The notes: generated by a model not told the origin, from the letters alone. Counted from the stretch's first letter, positions 19,757 through 27,607 are shown. The stretch is DNA of 64,000 nt from Blastococcus tunisiensis (GCF_900112815.1 NZ_FOND01000013.1:96969-160968), one strand, 5' to 3'. Program-made: numbers and translations.

Positions 19757-20785
19757 ATGCGCCGCGCACTCCGACTCGCCGCACTCTCCACCGCTGCGCT
19801 CCTGGCCGGCGGGCTCGCCGCCTGCTCCTCGGACTCCTCCGCCGCCGAGGACACCGCCGGCGGTTCCGCCGACTTCACCCCCGTGACGATCGAGCACGCC
19901 TTCGGCAGCACGACGATCGAGTCCGAGCCCGAGCGCGTGGCGACGGTGCAGTGGGCCAACCACGAGGTCCCCCTCGCGCTCGGCGTCGTCCCGGTCGGCA
20001 TGGCCGCCGCCAACTTCGGCGACGACGACGGCGACGGGCTGCTGCCCTGGGTCAGCGAGCGGCTCGAGGAGCTGGACGCCGAGACCCCGGTGCTGTTCGA
20101 CGAGACCGACGGCATCGACTTCGAGGCGGTCGCCGACACCGACCCCGACGTCATCCTCGCCGGCTACTCGGGACTGACCCAGGAGGACTACGACACGCTG
20201 AGCGAGATCGCTCCGGTCGTCGCCTACCCGGAGGCGCCCTGGGCGACCCCGTGGCGCGAGATGATCGAGGTCAACGCCGCCGGGATGGGCATGGCCGAGG
20301 AGGGCGCGGAGCTCATCGCCGACCTCGAGCAGGAGATCGCCGACACCGTCGCCGAGCACCCGCAGCTCGAGGGCACGTCGACCATGTTCCTGACCCACGT
20401 GGACACCACCGACCTCAGCGAGGTCAGCTACTACACGCCCTTCGACACCCGGAGCGCGTTCTTCACCGACCTCGGCCTGGCGACCCCGGCGAGCATCGAG
20501 GCGGCCTCGACCGATCCCGAGAAGTTCTCCGGCACGATCAGCGCCGAGCAGATCGACACCCTGGACGACGTGCAGATCATCGTGACGTACGGCGACCAGG
20601 CGCTGGTCGACGCGTTGTCGGCGGACCCGCTGCTCTCGCAGATGCCCGCCGTCGCCAACGGGGCGATCGTGCTGCTGCCGAACACCCCGCTGGGGACGGC
20701 AGCCAACCCGACGCCGCTGGCCATCTCCTGGGTGCTCGAGGACTACGTCGCCCTGCTGGCCGAGGCAGCCGACAAGGCTGCCTGA
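19757..20785 (+). CDS. Iron-siderophore ABC transporter substrate-binding lipoprotein
   Basis: The 342-residue protein has a lipoprotein signal peptide with lipobox LAAC (about 22-25) and a FepB/FhuD-type helical-backbone binding domain (PERVATVQWANHEVPLALGV is typical). It captures a ferric siderophore outside the membrane. It heads a four-gene operon with two permeases and an ATPase. The ATG at 19757 has GGAAGGA upstream. Confidence 0.92.
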   Translation: MRRALRLAALSTAALLAGGLAACSSDSSAAEDTAGGSADFTPVTIEHAFGSTTIESEPERVATVQWANHEVPLALGVVPVGMAAANFGDDDGDGLLPWVSERLEELDAETPVLFDETDGIDFEAVADTDPDVILAGYSGLTQEDYDTLSEIAPVVAYPEAPWATPWREMIEVNAAGMGMAEEGAELIADLEQEIADTVAEHPQLEGTSTMFLTHVDTTDLSEVSYYTPFDTRSAFFTDLGLATPASIEAASTDPEKFSGTISAEQIDTLDDVQIIVTYGDQALVDALSADPLLSQMPAVANGAIVLLPNTPLGTAANPTPLAISWVLEDYVALLAEAADKAA

Positions 20786-20795
20786 CGATCACCCG

Positions 20796-21860
20796 GTGAC
20801 GCTCGCCCCATCCCCCTCCCCGACCCCGGGTGCCGCCGTCGCGCAGCGCCTGGGGTCGGTGCGGCGCCCGCGGTCGGTCCGGGTGCTGTGGCTGCTCGTC
20901 GTGCTGGCGGTGCTGGTCGCGGTCATGACCACGTCGGTCGCCGTGGGCTCCCGGGGCGTCGGCTGGTCGGAGATCGTCGCCGCCCTCGGCGGCTCGTCGG
21001 AGACGATCGGCGAGGCGGCCGTGACCAAGCGGATCCCGCGCACGGTGCTCGCGGTGGTCGTCGGTGCGGCCCTGGGGCTCTCCGGCGCCGTCATGCAGGG
21101 CGTCACCCGCAACCCGCTGGCCGACCCGGGTGTCCTCGGCATCAACATGGGCGCCTCGCTCGCCGTCGTCGTCGGCTTCGCCTGGTTCGGGCTCTTCTCG
21201 GCGACCAGCATCGTCTGGACGGCGATCGCCGGCGCGGCCCTGGCGGCGGTGTTCGTGTACGCCGTCGGCTCCCTCGGCCGCGGCGGGGCCACCCCGCTGA
21301 AACTGGCCCTGGCGGGCACGGCCACCTCGGCCGCCCTCATCTCCTTCCTCACCGCCGTCGCCCTGCCGCGCGGCGACATCGCCGAGAGCATCCAGTCCTG
21401 GGAGATCGGCGGCGTCGGTGGCGCCAGCTTCAGCGGCCTCAGGACGGTGCTGCCGTTCCTGGTGGTGGGGTTCGCCGTCAGCCTGCTGTCGGCGCGGGCC
21501 CTCAACTCCCTCGCCCTGGGCGACGAGCTGGCCGCCGGTCTGGGCGAGCGCGTCGTCCTCGCCCGGGGCGTCGCGGCCCTGGGCTCCGTCCTGCTGTGCG
21601 GAGCCGCCACCGCGGTCGCGGGGCCGATCGGCTTCGTGGGGCTCGTCGTCCCGCACGTGTGCCGGCTCCTGGTCGGGGTGGACCACCGCTGGCTGCTGCC
21701 GTTCACGGCGCTCACTGGCGCGTGCCTGCTCACCGCCTCCGACGTGGTCGGGCGCATCGTGGCCCGCCCGAGCGAGATCGACGTTGGCATCATCACCGCG
21801 CTGATCGGGGCACCGTTCTTCATCGCCATCGTCCGCCGGCAGAAGGTCCGGGAGCTGTGA
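20796..21860 (+). CDS. FecCD-family iron-siderophore ABC permease, first subunit
   Basis: The 354-residue integral membrane protein has about nine to ten helices and FecCD signatures such as LGLSGAVMQGVTRNPLADP and GPIGFVGLVVPHVCRLL. It forms the channel together with the next permease. It begins 10 nt after the binding protein and its stop overlaps the GTG of the second permease by 3 nt (GTGA). Confidence 0.92.
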   Translation: MTLAPSPSPTPGAAVAQRLGSVRRPRSVRVLWLLVVLAVLVAVMTTSVAVGSRGVGWSEIVAALGGSSETIGEAAVTKRIPRTVLAVVVGAALGLSGAVMQGVTRNPLADPGVLGINMGASLAVVVGFAWFGLFSATSIVWTAIAGAALAAVFVYAVGSLGRGGATPLKLALAGTATSAALISFLTAVALPRGDIAESIQSWEIGGVGGASFSGLRTVLPFLVVGFAVSLLSARALNSLALGDELAAGLGERVVLARGVAALGSVLLCGAATAVAGPIGFVGLVVPHVCRLLVGVDHRWLLPFTALTGACLLTASDVVGRIVARPSEIDVGIITALIGAPFFIAIVRRQKVREL

Positions 21861-22909
21861 CCGTCGTCGTGCCCCCACCGGCCGCCACCGTCGACGCGGT
21901 CGCCCGGAACCGGGTGCGCCGGGCCGGCCGCCGGCGCGCGGTGATCACCGTCCTGGCGGTGCTGGTCGTGGTCGCGTTCGCGGCGTCGCTGATGATCGGG
22001 CGGACCTTCTACCCGCCCGGCGACGTGGTCCGGGTGGTGCTCGGCCAGGAGGTCCAGGGCGCCACCTTCACCGTCGGCCGGCTGCGGCTGCCGCGCGCGG
22101 TCCTCGCGGTCGTGGCCGGGCTGAGCTTCGGCCTCGCCGGCGTCACCTTCCAGACCATGCTGCGCAACGCGCTCGCCAGCCCGGACGTCATCGGCGTCAC
22201 CTCGGGAGCCGGCGCGGCGGCCGCCTTCGCCATCGTCTTCCTCGGCTGGAGCGGCACGGCCGTCTCGGTGACCGCGATCGTCGCCGCGCTGGCGGTGGCC
22301 CTGCTGATGTACGCGCTGGCGTTCACCGACGGCGTGGTCGGCACCCGGCTGATCCTCATCGGCATCGGCATCGCCGCGATGGCGCGGAGCATCACCTCCT
22401 GGGTGCTGTCCGAGGCCGGGGCCTGGGACTTCGCCGAGGCGCTGCGCTGGCTGACCGGCAGCCTCAACGGCTCGACGTGGGAGGCCACGGTGCCCGCCCT
22501 GGTCGCCCTGGTGGTGCTGGCCCCCGTGCTGCTGGTGCTCACTCGGCAGCTCGGGGCCCTCCAGCTCGGCGACGACACCGCCTCCGCGCTGGGCATCCGC
22601 GTGGACCGCACCCGGGTCGTGGCGATCGTGGCGGCGGTCGGCCTGCTCGCCTTCGCGACGGCGGCGTGTGGTCCGATCGCCTTCGTGTCGTTCCTCGCCG
22701 GCCCGATCGCGGCGCGCATCGTGGGGCCGAACGGGTCGCTGCTGATCCCGGCCGCGCTGGTCGGGGCGCTGCTGGTGCTCCTGGCCGACCTCGTCGGCCA
22801 GTTCGCCCTCGGCACGCGCTTCCCGGTCGGCGTCGTCACCGGGGTGCTAGGGGCGCCGTACCTCATCTACCTGATCGTCCGCACCAACCGGGCCGGAGGC
22901 TCGCTGTGA
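21857..22909 (+). CDS. FecCD-family iron-siderophore ABC permease, second subunit
   Basis: The 350-residue protein is the partner FecCD permease, with FGLAGVTFQTMLRNALASPD and GPIAFVSFLAGPIAARI in the places where the first subunit has its counterparts. It begins within the previous stop (GTGA overlap) and ends the same way into the ATPase gene, so all four proteins are coupled. Confidence 0.92.
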   Translation: MTVVVPPPAATVDAVARNRVRRAGRRRAVITVLAVLVVVAFAASLMIGRTFYPPGDVVRVVLGQEVQGATFTVGRLRLPRAVLAVVAGLSFGLAGVTFQTMLRNALASPDVIGVTSGAGAAAAFAIVFLGWSGTAVSVTAIVAALAVALLMYALAFTDGVVGTRLILIGIGIAAMARSITSWVLSEAGAWDFAEALRWLTGSLNGSTWEATVPALVALVVLAPVLLVLTRQLGALQLGDDTASALGIRVDRTRVVAIVAAVGLLAFATAACGPIAFVSFLAGPIAARIVGPNGSLLIPAALVGALLVLLADLVGQFALGTRFPVGVVTGVLGAPYLIYLIVRTNRAGGSL

Positions 22910-23742
22910 GCGACACCCATTCCCTGACGGCCGAGCAGCTGACCCTCGGGTACGGCGACCGCACGGTCATCGAGGACCTCGACCTCGTCGTCCCGGCCGG
23001 CCGGATCACGGCCATCGTGGGCGCGAACGCCTGCGGCAAGTCGACGCTGCTGCGCTCGATGTCGCGGCTGCTGGCCCCTCGCGGCGGGCGCGTGCTGCTC
23101 GACGGGCGGGCGGTCCACGGCATGCCCGCCAAGGAGCTGGCCCGCACGCTGGGGCTGCTGCCGCAGTCACCGATCGCCCCGGAGGGGATCACCGTCGCCG
23201 ACCTGGTCGGTCGCGGCCGTCACCCGCACCAGGGGATCTTCTCCCGCTGGAGCCGGGAGGACGACGCGGCGGTGGCCGCGGCGCTCGAGGCGACGCAGAC
23301 GACGGCGCTGGCCGACCGCGCCGTCGACGAGCTGTCCGGGGGCCAGCGCCAGCGGGTGTGGATCGCGATGGCGCTGGCCCAGCACACCGACGTGCTGCTG
23401 CTCGACGAGCCGACCACGTTCCTGGACGTGAGCCACCAGATCGAGGTCCTCGACCTGCTGACCGACCTCAACCGGACCCGCGGCACCACCGTCGTGATGG
23501 TCCTGCACGACCTCAACATGGCCGCCCGGTACGCCGACCACCTCGTCGCGCTCGCCGCCGGCCGGGTCCACGCGGCGGGTGCCCCGGCGGACGTGCTGAC
23601 CGTGGACACCGTGCGCGCGGTGTTCGAGCTGGAGTGCCGGGTCATCGTCGACCCGACGTCGGGAACCCCGCTGATGCTGCCGATCGGCCGCCACCACATG
23701 ACGGCGGACGAGCCGGTTGCGGCCGGCGGCCGGGCCGGCTGA
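22906..23742 (+). CDS. Iron-siderophore ABC transporter ATPase
   Basis: The 278-residue FepC/FhuC-type ATPase has Walker A GANACGKST (about 41; the usual GPNGCGKST is altered), Q-loop LLPQSP, signature LSGGQRQR, Walker B VLLLDEPTTFLD and H-loop VLHDLN. It powers the two FecCD permeases. It is the last gene of the IdeR-controlled operon and ends 14 bp before the convergent DUF3099 gene. Confidence 0.93.
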   Translation: MSDTHSLTAEQLTLGYGDRTVIEDLDLVVPAGRITAIVGANACGKSTLLRSMSRLLAPRGGRVLLDGRAVHGMPAKELARTLGLLPQSPIAPEGITVADLVGRGRHPHQGIFSRWSREDDAAVAAALEATQTTALADRAVDELSGGQRQRVWIAMALAQHTDVLLLDEPTTFLDVSHQIEVLDLLTDLNRTRGTTVVMVLHDLNMAARYADHLVALAAGRVHAAGAPADVLTVDTVRAVFELECRVIVDPTSGTPLMLPIGRHHMTADEPVAAGGRAG

Positions 23743-23756
23743 CCGACGGCGGCGTC

Positions 23757-24098
23757 TCAGCCGTCGATGACGCGGACGGGGCGGCTCTCCAGCACTCGGT
23801 CGGGCCGGGCGTCGTAGGCGTTGACGTGCAGCCGCTTCTTGGGCGGCCGGTCGTTGGCCATGAGCACGGCGACCCACGGCAGGACGGTGCCCAGGAGGAC
23901 GAAGATCAGCATCAGCCAGACGACCTGGTAGAAGGCCGCCGCCAGGATGATGGAGACGGCGCGGACCCCCATGGTGATCGCGTAGCGCTTCTTCCGGAAG
24001 GCGTGCTGCTCGGCCACGCTCGGCTCGGCCTCGGTGATGAGCACGGGCTCCGGCCGGCGCTGACGCGGGAACTGCTGGCTCGAGGCCACGGGCTCCAT
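23757..24098 (-). CDS. DUF3099 family membrane protein
   Basis: The roughly 113-residue protein has two adjacent hydrophobic helices (about 45-85) and a C-terminus LHVNAYDARPD, matching DUF3099, which lies next to sigB in mycobacteria (Rv2709). Its presence here, 38 kb from sigB, marks the left edge of the accessory insertion. The start is uncertain: ATG 24098 overlaps GGAGGG, while GTG 24089 has that site at 9 nt. Confidence 0.75.
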   Translation of the reverse strand: MEPVASSQQFPRQRRPEPVLITEAEPSVAEQHAFRKKRYAITMGVRAVSIILAAAFYQVVWLMLIFVLLGTVLPWVAVLMANDRPPKKRLHVNAYDARPDRVLESRPVRVIDG

Positions 24099-24192
24099 CC
24101 CTCCACGACCGGGCGTCCGGGGCGCTCCCCGGGCAGTGCACGGTGCACAACCCATCGTGCCACCGTCTCGCCGCCGATGCTGCCGCCGCCGG

Positions 24193-24675
24193 CTACTTCT
24201 GCTTCGCCGCCCGGGCCGCCTGCTTCTGCTCCTGCTTGAACGCCCGGACCTCGGTCAGCGACTCGGGGCCGGTGATGTCCGCGACGGAGCGCCGCGATCC
24301 GTCGAGCCCGTAGTCGCCGGCCGCCTCCCGCCAGCCCGGCGGCGCGACGCCGTACTGCTTGCCGAGCAGGGCGAGGAAGATCCTCGACTTCTGGGCGCCG
24401 AAGCCGGGCAGCTCGTTCAGCCGCCGCAGCAGGGTCGCGCCGTCCGGCGCATCGGCCCAGAGGTTCTCCGGACGCCCGTCGTACCGCTTCACGAGCAGCC
24501 GGCACAGCTCCTGGGTCCGGCCGGCCATGGAGCCGGGGTAGCGGTGCAGCGCGGGCGGGCCCTGGAAGACGCGGGTCAGCTCCTCGGCGTCCATCCCGGC
24601 GAGTTGCCGCGCGTCCAGGGCGTCGACGCCCAGCCGGTCGGCGAGCAGCCGGGGCGCGCCGAACGCGCGCTCCAT
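24193..24675 (-). pseudogene. HhH-GPD base-excision DNA glycosylase, 5'-truncated
   Basis: The 160 residues from ATG 24675 match the body of the HhH-GPD-type base-excision repair family: MERAFGAPR, the helix-hairpin-helix around LPGFGAQKSRIFLALLG and a Lys/Ala-rich tail. Full-length members begin about 35 residues earlier with a segment like DPLALLIGMLLDQQ. Upstream in frame, residues LIGRPVDQQFP remain recognisable (24676-24710), but an in-frame TAG follows shortly and no start codon precedes ATG 24675. Three separate copies of the missing 5' segment lie at 25210, 25877 and 26653. The remaining ORF may still be translated, but it lacks the N-terminal helix. Confidence 0.75.
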
Positions 24676-24887
24676 CGGGAACTGCTGGTCTACTGGCCTC
24701 CCAATGAGCCTCCACGCCCTTAGGTCGCTCTGAACGGCGCACTATGGGGCAGCGGGAGTGCTCGCGACCGTGAGGCGACCGCGCGAGAAGACTGGGCTTC
24801 TCAGAGCGCCGAGTTGCGGGGCCTTGGCGCGTCTTCGAGAGTTCGCTTCCAAGATCACGGACTCTCGGCAGGAACGGTGCAGCAGCG

Positions 24888-24983
24888 ATGATCCAAGGCA
24901 ATGGCTGGTTCGGTGTCCTCCTGTTCTTCGTGTTCTCCGCTGTTGCGGTCTACCTGGCATACCGGACCTGGAAGAAGCGATGA
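24888..24983 (+). CDS. Tiny single-span membrane protein (31 aa)
   Basis: The ORF encodes a 31-residue peptide with one hydrophobic helix (about 7-24, FGVLLFFVFSAVAVYLAY) and a basic tail RTWKKR, so it is probably inserted with the C-terminus inside. Its TGA overlaps the ATG of the next small membrane protein (ATGA), which suggests a real two-gene unit. A 7 bp stem (CGAGAGT/ACTCTCG, 24836-24867) precedes it. No ribosome-binding site of normal strength is visible. It is not a family I recognise. Confidence 0.45.
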   Translation: MIQGNGWFGVLLFFVFSAVAVYLAYRTWKKR

Positions 24984-25141
24984 CCACGTCACTGGCTGGC
25001 AATGCCGTCCGCATCTACGCGGGCGCATCAGGTGGGGACGGCATACCGGTGCCGACGTGGGTTGCCATGTTGGTGGTGATTGCGGCCGTCGCAGCGATTG
25101 CGTTCGCCATCAGCCGGTGGATCCGACGCATGAGGAAGTAG
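24980..25141 (+). CDS. Small single-span membrane protein (53 aa)
   Basis: The 53-residue product has one hydrophobic helix (about 27-44, PTWVAMLVVIAAVAAIAF) and a strongly basic end RWIRRMRK. It begins inside the stop of the 31-residue ORF. Base composition is less GC-biased than in the flanking genes. A small stem (CCTTCG/CGAAGG) near 25175 could end the unit. Possible roles include a toxin-like membrane peptide or a subunit of a larger complex; the sequence does not decide. Confidence 0.45.
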   Translation: MTTSLAGNAVRIYAGASGGDGIPVPTWVAMLVVIAAVAAIAFAISRWIRRMRK

Positions 25142-25209
25142 GACCGGCTGCGGGCAGGTGTCTCTGAAGCCGCCTTCGGGGCGAAGGAAGGCTGCCGGGA
25201 AGTTAGTGG

Positions 25210-25314
25210 CTAAGCACTACGCTGGTCCAGCAGCATCCCGACCAGCAGGGCGAGCGGATCCCGGCCCAGCAGTTCGTCGGCGGCGTCGTCCTGGGCGATG
25301 CGGAGTGTCGGCAC
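25210..25314 (-). pseudogene. 5' fragment of the HhH-GPD glycosylase gene, copy A
   Basis: From GTG 25314 the minus strand reads VPTLRIAQDDAADELLG, then RDPLALLVGMLLDQ, which is the canonical N-terminus missing from the gene at 24675; after LLDQ it diverges (RSA) and stops. Homology with copy B continues upstream of the start (CTTCGGTGTGCCGAC). It sits in the 385 bp gap between the small membrane genes and the 107-residue protein; I see nothing else there. Confidence 0.7.
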
Positions 25315-25526
25315 ACCGAAGATCGTTGCCGCGCGGCGGGGACACCGCAATCACCTGCCGCCCGGGGCTCCCCTCGACCGCACCGAGGCCGGACGTCGTG
25401 CTCCGTGAACCGCCGCCGGGAGGACGTCCGTCCCGGCCAACCACAGGCCTTCGGCCCTCGCGGGACCCGGTGGTCGGCCACCTAGCGTAAGACTCGCCGA
25501 CCCTCACTCGACCCCGAGGAGCGCCC

Positions 25527-25850
25527 GTGCCTACTGCACCGCATGACTACGTCGACATGTTCCTCGCGCCGGTGGCGCTGCGGATCGATCAGCGGCTCGA
25601 GCAGTTCGCGAGGCTGGATCGCGACGACTTGCACAAGCGCATCGTTCTGGAGACGAACAGCGAGGCCGACGACCGGACCCTCCGGGCGCGCGACGTGGTC
25701 GAGAGCGTGACGCATCTGCTGGATCTGCACGGGTGGAACACCAGCTGGGACGACCGCGGCCTCCGGCTGAGTCACGGCCCACACAACCTCGTCCTCGGCG
25801 CACCCCCCAACATCACCGCGTACATCGAAGAACTCCCATCGGCTGAGTAG
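25527..25850 (+). CDS. Hypothetical protein (107 aa) in the HhH-GPD insertion region
   Basis: The 107-residue acidic soluble protein is mainly helical in its first 75 residues (ALRIDQRLEQFARLDRDDL, then ARDVVESVTHLLDLHGW) and has no motif I recognise. The GTG at 25527 has GAGGAG 6 nt upstream, which supports it as a real gene. It lies between glycosylase fragments A and B and is transcribed against them. By position it may be a small cargo gene similar to the toxin-antitoxin pair that follows. Confidence 0.6.
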   Translation: MPTAPHDYVDMFLAPVALRIDQRLEQFARLDRDDLHKRIVLETNSEADDRTLRARDVVESVTHLLDLHGWNTSWDDRGLRLSHGPHNLVLGAPPNITAYIEELPSAE

Positions 25851-25876
25851 CCCTGTCGCCGGAAACGTTCCAGCGA

Positions 25877-25993
25877 TCAGCTGCTTCGTCGACGCATGTG
25901 CTGGTCCAGCAGCATCCCGATCAGCAGCGCGAGGGGGTTGCATCCCAGCAGGTCGTCGGCGGCGTCGTCCTGGTCGATGCGGATCGTCGGCAC
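25877..25993 (-). pseudogene. 5' fragment of the HhH-GPD glycosylase gene, copy B
   Basis: From GTG 25993 the minus strand reads VPTIRIDQDDAADDLLG, then CNPLALLIGMLLDQ, followed by HMRRRSS and a stop. It is the closest relative of copy A over the N-terminus, and shares the extension after LLDQ (CAGCACAT..CGAAGC) with copy C. It lies just upstream of the toxin-antitoxin promoter. Confidence 0.72.
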
Positions 25994-26086
25994 GCCGAAG
26001 ACGGTCCCGTGTCGGGATCCTGACGCAATCGCCCGCAGCAGCAAGGAGCGACAGCCGCACGGGGTGAGCCAACCGAACGAAGGTCG

Positions 26087-26114
26087 TTGCACAGTAGTAC
26101 AACAATTGTATAAC
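26087..26114 (+). promoter_or_regulatory. Toxin-antitoxin promoter and operator
   Basis: TTGCAC (26087-26092), a 16-nt spacer and TATAAC (26109-26114) form a near-consensus sigma-70/SigA promoter, unusually AT-rich for this genome. The inverted repeat TACAA-CAA-TTGTA (26098-26110) lies across the spacer and -10, where an autorepressing antitoxin would bind. The ATG at 26123 follows the -10 by 8 nt, so the mRNA has almost no leader. Confidence 0.75.
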
Positions 26115-26122
26115 CTCGGGGC

Positions 26123-26323
26123 ATGACCAGGACCATCGGATTTCGTCCGACCGACGAGGACGACCGGATCATCCGCGAGGCGATGAGGGACGACGAGCGA
26201 ACGGCCGACGTCATCCGCCGCGCCCTCCGCCTTCTCGACCGTGAGGCGTGGTTGGCGAGAGCACGGGCCGACGCCGAGCGGCTGGCGGACGAGGACCTGT
26301 CCGACGAGACCGACGCCTGGTGA
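26123..26323 (+). CDS. Ribbon-helix-helix antitoxin
   Basis: The 66-residue protein has an N-terminal beta strand ([11 protein letters not shown]) followed by two helices, the ribbon-helix-helix DNA-binding layout. An acidic C-terminal helix probably wraps and inhibits the toxin. Its stop overlaps the GTG of the MazF-like toxin, the normal antitoxin-first order. It likely represses its own promoter through the inverted repeat at 26098-26110. Confidence 0.8.
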   Translation: MTRTIGFRPTDEDDRIIREAMRDDERTADVIRRALRLLDREAWLARARADAERLADEDLSDETDAW

Positions 26324-26637
26324 TCCGCGGGGCGGTCTACCGGGTGGACCTCGGGGAGGCCCGTCGTGGACATGAGCAACGCGGTCGGCGCTACGGCTTG
26401 GTCCTGAGCCCGACCGACATGGCTTGGCACGTCGCCACGATCGTCCCGACGTCGACCCAGGCACACCAGACCGTCTTCCGGCCCGAGATCGAGTTGGGCG
26501 GAGTTCCCACCCGGTTCCTCGCCGATCAGCTGCGCAGCATCGACGTCCGTTTCGTCCACGACGAACCCGCGTTCTTCCTCCATCGCCACGAGCTCGAGGA
26601 GGTCGAACTCGCCGTCGCCAGGTACCTGGGGCTCTGA
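26320..26637 (+). CDS. MazF/PemK-family toxin (endoribonuclease)
   Basis: The 105-residue protein shows MazF family features: [10 protein letters not shown] at the start, then [15 protein letters not shown], a central IVPTS strand and LADQLRSID. MazF proteins cleave RNA at short sequence motifs to arrest growth. The GTG overlaps the antitoxin stop. The pair sits as cargo between glycosylase fragments B and C. Confidence 0.85.
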   Translation: MIRGAVYRVDLGEARRGHEQRGRRYGLVLSPTDMAWHVATIVPTSTQAHQTVFRPEIELGGVPTRFLADQLRSIDVRFVHDEPAFFLHRHELEEVELAVARYLGL

Positions 26638-26652
26638 CAGCGACCCCGGCTG

Positions 26653-26802
26653 CTAGCGGATCCGGGCGCCGGCGAAGGCGACGCTCTCACCGCTTCGCCC
26701 ATGGATGTGCTGGTCCAGCAGCATCTCGATCAGCAGCGCGAGCGGGTCGTGTCCCGGCAGATCGTCGGCGGCGGGATGCAGGGCGATGCGGACGGTCAGG
26801 GC
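26653..26802 (-). pseudogene. 5' fragment of the HhH-GPD glycosylase gene, copy C
   Basis: The minus strand encodes ALTVRIALHPAADDLPG, then HDPLALLIEMLLDQHIHGRSG and a further stretch AFAGARIR that recalls AFAGPR of intact family members, before a TAG at 26653. No ATG or GTG starts it in frame. It is the most diverged of the three 5' copies and occupies most of the 332 bp gap before the glutaredoxin-like gene. Confidence 0.6.
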
Positions 26803-26969
26803 GACCGGCTCATGCCCGGCGAACCACCATCGCAGGACCGGCTGCTCGGGACGGTGTGGGCACCTCGGCACAGCGCCCGCTCCGCATACCGGGAGCAGAC
26901 TGTGCGGCGAGGCCGATCCCGACCGAGTGGCCGGCAGGAAGGGCCTCCGACGCTCAGGAAGGGTCCGCC

Positions 26970-27215
26970 ATGGACGACGACATCCCGATCCTGTACTACC
27001 GGCCGGGCTGCCCCTACTCGACCAAGCTGCGGGCGCAGCTGACCCTGGCCCGTGTGCCCTACCGATCCGTCCGTTTCCGCGACGAGGTGGGGGCGGCCGA
27101 GGTCCGGGCGCGGCACGAGAAGGGGTACGAGCTCTCGCCCACCGTGGTCGTCGGAGGCGAGCACCTGACGAATCCCTCGGTGCGGCAGGTCCGTGAGGCG
27201 ATGGCCCGTCGCTGA
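26970..27215 (+). CDS. Glutaredoxin-like protein (mycoredoxin type)
   Basis: The 81-residue protein has a thioredoxin/glutaredoxin fold with CPYS active-site motif (about 14-17), a cis-proline segment SPTVVVGG and a C-terminal GEHLTNPS. Such proteins reduce mixed disulfides, in actinobacteria often with mycothiol. The ATG at 26970 has AGGAAGGG upstream. A double hairpin follows. Confidence 0.85.
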   Translation: MDDDIPILYYRPGCPYSTKLRAQLTLARVPYRSVRFRDEVGAAEVRARHEKGYELSPTVVVGGEHLTNPSVRQVREAMARR

Positions 27216-27255
27216 CACGCGCGGCCGGTCCGCGCTCCCGCCAGGAGCACCCCGT

Positions 27256-27286
27256 CGCCACCCGGTGGCGCCCGGCGGACGCCGGG
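27256..27286. terminator. Probable bidirectional terminator (two small hairpins)
   Basis: CGCCACC/GGTGGCG and CCCGGCG/CGCCGGG stems lie back to back between the convergent glutaredoxin-like gene and the membrane protein gene at 27330. Loops are very short and no U-tract follows. Confidence 0.45.
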
Positions 27287-27329
27287 ACTCCCCTCGTGCC
27301 GGCCCTCGTCGCAGGGGCAGGGTGCCGCA

Positions 27330-27584
27330 TCAGTTCCGTTCGGCCGGGGGGTCGGCGTCCTCGACGGTTGCCGGACGTCTCCCCTCCTGCTCCCGCCGGC
27401 GCCTCGTCGTCCACGACAGGCCCGCGGGGACGAGCAGCACGAACCAGACCGCGGGCCCGACCAGGATCGCCAGCACCTCGCCGAACCGGCCGCTGCCGGA
27501 CAGCAGGATCCCCAGGGCGACGACCGTGCCGCCCCACACGGTGACGGCTCCGACCAGGTAGACGACGGTGCTGCGCCGGTCCAC
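27330..27584 (-). CDS. Small two-span membrane protein
   Basis: The 84-residue protein has two hydrophobic helices (about 6-28 and 36-57) and a charged C-terminus rich in Arg and Glu. The GTG at 27584 has GAGGGAG 4 nt upstream. It lies 23 bp downstream of the CPBP protease gene and is probably co-transcribed. I do not recognise the family. Confidence 0.6.
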   Translation of the reverse strand: MDRRSTVVYLVGAVTVWGGTVVALGILLSGSGRFGEVLAILVGPAVWFVLLVPAGLSWTTRRRREQEGRRPATVEDADPPAERN

Positions 27585-27607
27585 TGCGCTCCCTCGCTGC
27601 TGCCGGG

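Noticed and set aside
25158..26464. Several overlapping open frames of 90-207 codons on both strands in the glycosylase-fragment region
   Set aside because: They are off-frame readings of the fragments and cargo genes, rich in Arg/Pro/Gly, without start signals. Only the 107-residue, antitoxin and toxin frames, and tentatively the two tiny membrane ORFs, have gene-like support.
24193..26802. Integron or CRISPR-like array
   Set aside because: The repeats are coding 5' ends of one gene, not attC sites or short identical repeats. No integrase or cas gene is present, spacing is irregular at 0.5-0.7 kb and copies are diverged.
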